DNA of 9,647 nucleotides from DATCZS01 sp036525795. GTDB taxonomy: Bacteria; Actinomycetota; Acidimicrobiia; Spongiisociales; ZC4RG35. Where the stretch lies: positions 1 to 9,647 of the forward strand of contig DATCZS010000059.1 in the NCBI GenBank assembly GCA_036525795.1. The letters are read 5' to 3'. Position 1 is the stretch's first letter, and the number at the start of each line of letters is the position of its first letter. The position numbers and the translations under genes were made by a program. The notes under the pieces were generated by a model that did not search any database, was not told where the DNA came from, and saw only the letters and a program-made list of their open reading frames with translations. Positions 5,226 to 9,647 of the stretch are shown piece by piece.

Positions 5226-7178
5226 TCAGTCTTCGGACGCGGCCGCAGCCGCCATCTCGGCGATCTCGGTCACCACGCCCTCGTTGGCGAGGGTGGTCAC
5301 ATCGCCGAGATGCCTCTGCTCGGAGATGTCCCGGAGCAGCCGGCGCATGATCTTGCCCGAACGGGTCTTGGGGAGGTCGGGGGTGAAGACGATCGATTTG
5401 GGCTTGGCGATCGGTCCGAGGGTGTTGGCCACGTGATCCCTGAGTTCTCTGATCAGCGACTCGTCGCCCTGGGCGGTGCCGCGCAGTGTGACGAACGCCG
5501 CGATGGCCTGGCCGGTCAGTTCGTCCTTCCGGCCGACGACGGCCGCCTCGGCCACCTTCGGATGCGACACCAGCGCAGACTCGACCTCCGTCGTCGAGAT
5601 GTTGTGCCCCGCCACCAGCATGATGTCGTCGACCCGACCGAGCAGCCAGTAGTACCCGTCGGCGTCCCTCTTGCACCCATCCCCCGGGAAGTACCTGCCC
5701 GGAAACTTCGACCAGTAGGTGTCGACGTAGCGCTGGTCGTCCCCCCAGATGGTGCGGGCCATCGACGGCCACGGGCGGGTGAGCACCAGATAGCCGCCAC
5801 CCGGGATCGCCACGGAGTCGCCCTGGTCGTCGACCACGTCGGCCCCGATGCCCGGAAGCGGCAGCGTCGCCGAGCCGGGCTTGGTCGGTGTCACACCGGG
5901 GAGCGGCGAGATCATGATCGAGCCGGTCTCCGTCTGCCACCACGTGTCGACGATCGGACATGACTCTCCCCCGATGTGGTGGTGGTACCAGATCCAGGCC
6001 TCGGGGTTGATCGGTTCTCCCACGGTCCCGAGCAGCCTGAGCGAAGAGAGGTCGTGGCTGTCGGGGTAGGTGTCGCCCCACTTCATGAACGCCCTGATCG
6101 CCGTGGGAGCGGTGTAGAAGATGGTCACCCCATGGTCCTCGATGATCTGCCAGAGCCGGTCGAAGTCCGGGTAGTTGGGAGCACCCTCGTACATGACCGA
6201 TGTGGCCCGGTTGGCCAGCGGTCCGTAGACGATGTACGTGTGCCCCGTCACCCATCCGATGTCGGCGGCGCACCAGTACACGTCCTCGTCCGGCTTGAGG
6301 TCGAACACCTCCGAATGCGTGGTGGTCGCCGAGGTGAGATACCCACCCTGGGTGTGAACGATGCCTTTCGGCTTGCCGGTTGTCCCGGAGGTGTACAGGA
6401 TGTAGAGGGGGTCCTCGGCGTTGAGTACCGCCGGCTCGAATGTCGCCGGCCGGCCATCGACCAGGTCGTGCCACCAGATGTCGCGGCCGTCCTCCATGGC
6501 GGCTCCGTGATCCGTCCGCTTGACGACCACCACGTGCTCCACCCCGGGAGTCCTCGCGAGGGCGACATCGGTGTTGGCCTTCAGGTTGACGACGTTCCCG
6601 CCGCGCCAGGCACCGTCCTGAGTGATGACCACATGGGCGTTGGCGTCCAGGATCCGGTCGGCGAGGGCATCCGAGCTGAACCCGCCGAAGACCACCGAGT
6701 GCACCGCCCCGATACGGGCGCACGCCAGCATCGCGATCGGCAGCTCGAGGACCATGCCCATGTAGATCGCCACCCTGTCGCCTTTCTCGACCCCCAGTGA
6801 GGCGAGCCCGTCGGCGAACCTGCACACCTCGTCGTACAGCTCCTGGTAGGTGATCGTCCTGGTGTCGCCTGGCTCTCCGATCCAGTGGTACGCAACCTTG
6901 TCACCCGAGGAAGCCAGATGACGGTCGAGACAGTTGTAAGAGAGGTTGAGTTCTCCGTCCGAGAACCACTTGTAGAACGGCGGGTTCGAATCGTCGAGGA
7001 CGACGGTCGGCTCGGTGAACCACGTGATCCGCTCCAACGCCTGACGGTGCCAGTACCCGGCGAAATCGGATTCCGCTTCCTCGTGGATCCCCGGCTTGGC
7101 GTTGGCCCTCGCCGCGAACACCGCGGTCGGCGGGAACGTGCGATGCTCGGACAGCAGGTCGGCCAGGGTCTCGGCCAT
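5226..7178 (-). CDS. acs: Acetyl-CoA synthetase (AMP-forming)
   Basis: 650-residue ANL-family enzyme making acetyl-CoA from acetate, ATP and CoA via acetyl-AMP. Full family length. N-terminal ACS segment (YWHRQALERITW, 42-53), P-loop YTSGTTGKPKG (262-272), A5 motif DTWWQTETG (411-419) with Trp414 that limits the acyl pocket to acetate, YFPGDG (496-501), GRVDD (514-518) and PKTRSGKIMRR (603-613) with catalytic Lys609, the usual reversible acetylation site. Numbering matches Salmonella Acs residue for residue (W414, D500, R515, K609). Oddity: the GHR motif after the hinge is GHN, so Arg526 is Asn526 (codon 5601-5603, AAC), and the preceding NVS is LVA. The CoA-contact Arg584 of Salmonella aligns with Ala584, which I believe is common in actinobacteria. 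Start: ATG 7176-7178, five bases after GGAGG; the ATG one codon earlier is too close. Convergent with the aldolase. Confidence 0.95.
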   Translation of the reverse strand: MAETLADLLSEHRTFPPTAVFAARANAKPGIHEEAESDFAGYWHRQALERITWFTEPTVVLDDSNPPFYKWFSDGELNLSYNCLDRHLASSGDKVAYHWIGEPGDTRTITYQELYDEVCRFADGLASLGVEKGDRVAIYMGMVLELPIAMLACARIGAVHSVVFGGFSSDALADRILDANAHVVITQDGAWRGGNVVNLKANTDVALARTPGVEHVVVVKRTDHGAAMEDGRDIWWHDLVDGRPATFEPAVLNAEDPLYILYTSGTTGKPKGIVHTQGGYLTSATTTHSEVFDLKPDEDVYWCAADIGWVTGHTYIVYGPLANRATSVMYEGAPNYPDFDRLWQIIEDHGVTIFYTAPTAIRAFMKWGDTYPDSHDLSSLRLLGTVGEPINPEAWIWYHHHIGGESCPIVDTWWQTETGSIMISPLPGVTPTKPGSATLPLPGIGADVVDDQGDSVAIPGGGYLVLTRPWPSMARTIWGDDQRYVDTYWSKFPGRYFPGDGCKRDADGYYWLLGRVDDIMLVAGHNISTTEVESALVSHPKVAEAAVVGRKDELTGQAIAAFVTLRGTAQGDESLIRELRDHVANTLGPIAKPKSIVFTPDLPKTRSGKIMRRLLRDISEQRHLGDVTTLANEGVVTEIAEMAAAAASED

Positions 7179-7297
7179 CATCTCCTCCTTCACAACCGGC
7201 GCCCTGCCATGGTACGGAACCAGTCCGGGCCGCGCGGGCGGATCGAGGTTTCCGGATCGGCGGCCACGTTTCGGCCGCAACGGCGTACCGTCACAAC
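7179..7297. promoter_or_regulatory. Divergent promoter region, acs / thioesterase
   Basis: 119 bp between divergent genes. Plus strand: TACCGT (7286-7291) fits the actinobacterial -10 form TANNNT and ends 6 bp before ATG 7298; there is no Shine-Dalgarno, so the thioesterase mRNA is plausibly leaderless. A perfect 6-bp inverted repeat GCGGCC-7-GGCCGC (7260-7278) sits over the expected -35 position and could be an operator. Minus strand: TACCAT (complement of 7209-7214) is a possible -10 giving a leader of about 25 nt for acs, with its RBS AAGGAGG close to the start. The sites are weak matches read by eye. Confidence 0.4.
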
Positions 7298-7732
7298 ATG
7301 GACTATCCGGTGACGTACGAACGCAAGGTCCGGTTCTCGGACTCGGATGCCCAGGGCATCGTGTTCAACGGCAACTACCTGACGTACTTCGACGACACCC
7401 TCACCGACTACTTCGACGCCCTCGGCATTTCCTGGACGGAATTCAACGAGCGCGGATACGACATGGTGCTGGGGCGGGCCGAGATCGACTTCCGATCGGC
7501 CGCACGGGTCGGAGAGACACTGGTCACCGGCGCGAGAGTGATCGAGGTCGGCACCACGTCGGTGGTCTTCGAGCTCCACACCTGGGAGAGGGACTCGGGG
7601 CGCACCGTGGCGCTGGGCCGCGAGATCCAGGTGATGCTCGATCACGTGACGTTCCTGAAGCGGCCGGTTCCCGATTGGTTCGTCGCGGCCGTCGAAACAC
7701 TGCAGGGGCGGCCCGTTCCGAGGAGGGCGTGA
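7298..7732 (+). CDS. Hotdog-fold acyl-CoA thioesterase, 4HBT/YbgC/FadM-like
   Basis: 144-residue hotdog thioesterase expected to hydrolyse an acyl-CoA to free acid and CoA in the cytosol, probably as a tetramer. The diagnostic N-terminal segment RFSDSDAQGIVFNGNYLTYF (12-31) carries the catalytic Asp17 in the D-x-D-x-x-G-x-x-x-N-x-x-Y-x-x-x-F pattern of the 4-hydroxybenzoyl-CoA thioesterase group. Length (about 130-150) is typical and the rest (AEIDFRSAARVGETLVTGARV, split at residues 61-81) follows the hotdog strands. ATG 7298 has no Shine-Dalgarno; a TANNNT -10 ends 6 bp upstream, suggesting leaderless translation. The HAD hydrolase gene starts 2 bp after its stop, using a ribosome binding site (AGGAGG, 7721-7726) inside this gene, so the two are coupled. 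Acyl preference cannot be told; FadM, YbgC and DHNA-CoA thioesterase all look alike here. Confidence 0.88.
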   Translation: MDYPVTYERKVRFSDSDAQGIVFNGNYLTYFDDTLTDYFDALGISWTEFNERGYDMVLGRAEIDFRSAARVGETLVTGARVIEVGTTSVVFELHTWERDSGRTVALGREIQVMLDHVTFLKRPVPDWFVAAVETLQGRPVPRRA

Positions 7733-7734
7733 CG

Positions 7735-8412
7735 ATGGCCTTCCCGACGACGCTGGTGTTCGACGTGAACGAGACCCTCCTCGATCTCGGTGCCCTCCGG
7801 CCCGGTTTCGAGTCGGTCTTCGGCTCGACGGAGCCGATGGGCGAGTGGTTTGCCCGGATGCTCCACGCCTCGCTCGTCGCCAACCACACGAACCGCTACC
7901 GGCCGTTCGGGCTGATCGGAACCGAGGCGCTGGTGACCCTGGCACAGAGGCGAGGAGTCGACCTCAGCCCGGACCGCGCCATCGAACTGATCGACGCCAT
8001 GCGGCGGTTGCCGCCGCACGCCGACGTACCCGAGGCCCTCGAACGCCTCCGCCGTGCAGGGTTCCGGCTGGTGACCCTCACCAACGGATCGAGTGACACC
8101 GTCGCAGACCAGCTCGAACACGCCGGAATCGCAGGCCACTTCGAACGCGCCATCTCGGTGGACGAGATCCGCCTCTTCAAGCCGGCGCCCGCCGTGTACC
8201 TGCACGCCACCGCAATGCTCGGGGTCGACGTCGACCGGGCCCTGATGGTGGCGGCCCACGACTGGGACATCATCGGGGCGAGAAGCGTCGGCATGCCCGG
8301 CGCCTACCTCGCCCGGCCGGGGACGGTGTGGGGGATGCCGGATGACCCGCCCGAGCTGGTGGCGTCCGATCTCGGGGGCATGGCAGATCGGCTGATCGGG
8401 GAACAGCGGTGA
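7735..8412 (+). CDS. HAD hydrolase, type II haloacid dehalogenase-like
   Basis: 225-residue Rossmannoid hydrolase of the HAD superfamily with an L-2-haloacid dehalogenase (type II) layout. Seen: motif I FDVNETLLD (9-17) with nucleophile Asp10 and Thr14, cap residue Arg41, motif II TLTNGS (114-119), motif III FKPAPAVY (148-155) with Lys149 and Tyr155, and motif IV AAHDWDIIGAR (173-183) with Asp178. Relative to L-DEX YL (D10, T14, R41, S118, K151, Y157, S175, N177, D180; from memory) the key Lys, Arg and Asp residues are kept with a constant two-residue shift, but Ser118, Ser175 and Asn177 are Thr116, Ala173 and His175. The AAH-x-WD form is also seen in other proteins annotated as type II dehalogenases. 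Start: ATG 7735, 8 bp after AGGAGG; GTG 7729 is too close. Dehalogenation is possible, but a phosphatase role or other substrate is not excluded. Confidence 0.85.
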   Translation: MAFPTTLVFDVNETLLDLGALRPGFESVFGSTEPMGEWFARMLHASLVANHTNRYRPFGLIGTEALVTLAQRRGVDLSPDRAIELIDAMRRLPPHADVPEALERLRRAGFRLVTLTNGSSDTVADQLEHAGIAGHFERAISVDEIRLFKPAPAVYLHATAMLGVDVDRALMVAAHDWDIIGARSVGMPGAYLARPGTVWGMPDDPPELVASDLGGMADRLIGEQR

Positions 8413-8434
8413 CCGCCGAGACGTTTCCATTCGC

Positions 8435-8839
8435 ATGAGTACGCAATACGCCGAACTCGCCGACCGCGAAAGGCTGATCGCGGTGGTGGGCGCCACCGAC
8501 TCACCGGGCAAGTACGGCGGCATCATCTACCGGAACCTCAAGCAGCTCGGCCACCGCGTCGTGGCGGTCAACCGTCACCGCTCGACCGTGGACGGCGATC
8601 CGGCCTACCCCGATCTCGCGTCCCTGCCGGAGCGGCCAGACCTCATCAACGTCGTCGTGGGACCACGCGACGGGCGGGGGGTGTTGGAGGAGGCGATCAC
8701 CCTCGGATACCGATCGATCTGGTTCCAGCCGGGAGCAGAGCACCCCGACCTGACCGCCAGGGCCGTCGACGCCGGGATGGACGTGGTGACCCAGTCCTGC
8801 ATCATGGTGGCGAGCCGCACGCTCGCCGGCCGGGGCTGA
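8435..8839 (+). CDS. CoA-binding protein, YccU/CoA_binding_2 family
   Basis: 134-residue single-domain Rossmann protein of the stand-alone CoA-binding family (PF13380, YccU/HcgB-like). Seen: the nucleotide loop VVGATDSPGKYGG (17-29), strand VVAVN (42-46), a conserved SLPERPDLINVVVGP run (63-77), the IWFQPGAEHPD segment (95-105, family form W-x-Q-x-G) and the C-terminal VVTQSCIMV (117-125) with Cys122. This matches the domain that binds CoA in succinyl-CoA synthetase alpha but lacks any catalytic domain; cellular role of these proteins is poorly known. It starts 22 bp after the HAD gene on the same strand, so it likely shares the transcript. ATG 8435 has only a weak upstream purine patch, but homology begins right after it and no other start is in a better place. 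Confidence 0.88.
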   Translation: MSTQYAELADRERLIAVVGATDSPGKYGGIIYRNLKQLGHRVVAVNRHRSTVDGDPAYPDLASLPERPDLINVVVGPRDGRGVLEEAITLGYRSIWFQPGAEHPDLTARAVDAGMDVVTQSCIMVASRTLAGRG

Positions 8840-8849
8840 GCGGTTCAGC
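8835..8849. terminator. Small stop-to-stop inverted repeat, possible weak bidirectional terminator
   Basis: GCTGA (8835-8839) and TCAGC (8845-8849) form a 5-bp stem with a 5-nt loop; each arm contains the stop codon of one of the two convergent genes. The symmetry follows partly from having two TGA codons facing each other, so it may mean little. Too short to be a strong terminator by itself. Confidence 0.25.
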
Positions 8850-9027
8850 GTCCTTCGGCGTACTCGAGGAGCACCCGCTCGAACCGCTGATCGATGTCCC
8901 AGACGTCCGATCGGCGGAAGAGCTCCTCGTAGCGGCGGGCGACGAAGCCGTCGAAGAGGTACGGACCCAGTCGGTAGCCAACGGACAGCGCCGCGACTGC
9001 GGCGAGGAGCCAGATCACGTCGATCAT
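8845..9027 (-). CDS. Small single-pass membrane protein, unknown function
   Basis: I do not recognise this 60-residue protein. Residues 4-19 (VIWLLAAVAALSVGYR region) form one clear hydrophobic helix right at the N-terminus. A basic and acidic cytoplasmic-looking tail follows, containing FVARRYEELFRR (28-39) and FERVLLEYAEGR (49-60), both able to form amphipathic helices. The start at ATG 9025-9027 is preferred: AGGGA lies 4 nt upstream and the protein then begins directly with its membrane helix. An ATG at 9064-9066 would add 13 charged residues (MLKRGRDRADRDS) and has no ribosome binding site, though it could be leaderless. Codon use keeps third-position G/C like its neighbours, which supports it being real. 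It is convergent with the CoA-binding gene (5 bp apart) and divergent from the nitroreductase. Confidence 0.6.
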   Translation of the reverse strand: MIDVIWLLAAVAALSVGYRLGPYLFDGFVARRYEELFRRSDVWDIDQRFERVLLEYAEGR

Positions 9028-9096
9028 CGAGTCCCTGTCGGCACGATCTCGGCCGCGCTTGAGCATCGAATACGCTCAGGACTGAGGAGGTGGCAC
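9028..9096. promoter_or_regulatory. Short divergent region before the nitroreductase
   Basis: 69 bp between the small membrane protein and the nitroreductase. On the plus strand TACGCT (9071-9076) fits a TANNNT -10, and AGGAGG (9085-9090) is a strong ribosome binding site six bases before GTG 9097. No clear -35 is visible. A promoter for the minus-strand gene should also lie here, but I cannot point to one. Confidence 0.35.
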
Positions 9097-9621
9097 GTGC
9101 TGAGAGAATCCCGGGAGGTCTACGACGCGGTGAGGGGACTCCGCACCGTTCGCCGGTTCCGTCAGGAACAGGTATCCGACGCGGACCTCGACCTCATCCT
9201 CGAGGCGGCTCGATGGACGGGGAGTTCGAAGAACCGTCAGAACTGGGTGTTCGTCGTCATCCGCGATCGGGACCAGCTCGACCGGCTGGCCGAGTGCGGA
9301 GACTTCACCACTCCCGTCCGCAACGCCCCGATGGTGATCGCACCCGTGCGGCTCCCAGAGGGCCACGACTGGGACATGGGCAGGGTCAGCCAGAACATCA
9401 TGCTGGCAGCAGCCGCACTCGGAGTGGGTTCGTGCCCGATCACCCTGCACCGCCACGACGATGCGAGATCCGTTCTCGGCGTCCCGGCCGATCACGGATG
9501 CAAATGGGTCATCGCATTGGGGTATCCCGATGCCGATGCCGAGCGAACAGGGAGAGAGATCTCGCCGCTCGGGGGACGGAAGCCACTCACCGGGTTGGTG
9601 CGAGAGGAACGATTCCAGTGA
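9097..9621 (+). CDS. Nitroreductase-family flavoprotein
   Basis: 174-residue member of the nitroreductase fold (PF00881), FMN-dependent homodimers that reduce nitro compounds, quinones or other acceptors with NAD(P)H. Seen: the N-terminal FMN-phosphate segment RTVRRF (16-21), ARWTGSSKNRQNWVFVV (38-54, family form A..APS..N.QPW.F), and the C-terminal helix DMGRVSQNIMLAAAALGVGS (93-112, family form D.....QN..LAA..LGLGS), followed by the strand KWVIALGYP (136-144) and the GGRKPL ending (159-164) typical of the family. It is at the short end of the family range (about 170-220), with little between the two halves, so the lid over the active site is small. Start: GTG 9097, six bases after AGGAGG. 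No partner gene is close enough to suggest its substrate. Confidence 0.88.
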   Translation: MLRESREVYDAVRGLRTVRRFRQEQVSDADLDLILEAARWTGSSKNRQNWVFVVIRDRDQLDRLAECGDFTTPVRNAPMVIAPVRLPEGHDWDMGRVSQNIMLAAAALGVGSCPITLHRHDDARSVLGVPADHGCKWVIALGYPDADAERTGREISPLGGRKPLTGLVREERFQ

Positions 9622-9647
9622 GGTGACGTCGTCGCTCGGCTCGGCTG
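9622..9647. other. Right edge, no feature
   Basis: The last 26 bases after the nitroreductase stop are too short to assign; no hairpin or start signal is visible. Confidence 0.5.

Noticed and set aside
5976..6800. 274-codon plus-strand open frame inside acetyl-CoA synthetase
   Set aside because: Antisense shadow of a full-length conserved enzyme; no domain pattern.
7096..7734. Long in-frame extension upstream of the HAD hydrolase
   Set aside because: Crosses the acs start and the whole thioesterase gene in another frame; the HAD fold begins at 7735 with a good ribosome binding site.
9028..9066. 13-codon extension of the small membrane protein from ATG 9066
   Set aside because: No ribosome binding site, and the charged extension precedes a membrane helix that has its own ATG with AGGGA upstream. 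A leaderless start cannot be fully excluded.
1..9647. Mobile element, CRISPR, phage or defence system
   Set aside because: No transposase, integrase, terminal repeats, spaced direct repeats or defence-gene motifs seen; base composition looks uniform across the window.

Overview
The window is high-GC, compact bacterial DNA with GTG and TTG starts, stop/start overlaps of the ATGA type and a GbsR/MarR-controlled ABC exporter. The acetyl-CoA synthetase has an actinobacterial-looking C-terminus (HP/ISTTEVESALVSHP-like core). Together these suggest an actinobacterial lineage, possibly an uncultured Acidimicrobiia-like one. The taxonomic call is an inference from style and motif resemblance, not from a search. 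I see no rRNA, tRNA, CRISPR array, insertion sequence, prophage or toxin/defence gene.

Layout. (1) Positions 1-2665, minus strand: a four-gene operon read right to left, GbsR/MarR-family regulator -> ABC ATPase -> ABC-2 permease -> second ABC-2 permease that runs off the left edge. All three junctions are 4-bp ATGA overlaps. (2) 2666-2910: a divergent control region with several palindromes, a possible 17-codon leader ORF and two mutually exclusive hairpins just before the next ribosome binding site. (3) 2911-5191, plus strand: a GabT-like class III aminotransferase, a strong 14-bp-stem terminator hairpin, then an HpcH/HpaI-type aldolase with its own ribosome binding site. (4) 5226-7178, minus strand: acetyl-CoA synthetase, convergent with the aldolase (34 bp apart). 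(5) 7298-8839, plus strand: hotdog thioesterase, type II haloacid-dehalogenase-like HAD hydrolase and a YccU-type CoA-binding protein, closely packed and probably co-transcribed. (6) 8845-9027, minus: a 60-residue one-helix membrane protein. (7) 9097-9621, plus: a small nitroreductase-family flavoprotein.

How the genes fit together. The right two thirds is mostly small-acid and CoA-thioester metabolism: acetate activation, acyl-CoA hydrolysis, CoA binding, amino-group removal and a pyruvate-linked aldolase. One possible link is succinate semialdehyde, the product of GABA transamination and also a substrate/product of HpaI aldolase; the terminator between those two genes argues for separate transcription. 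The left third is an independent, probably self-regulated exporter.

I did not find a convincing new multi-gene system. The observations most worth a second look are the leader region before the aminotransferase (2812-2904) and the replacement of a normally conserved arginine by asparagine in the acetyl-CoA synthetase hinge region.
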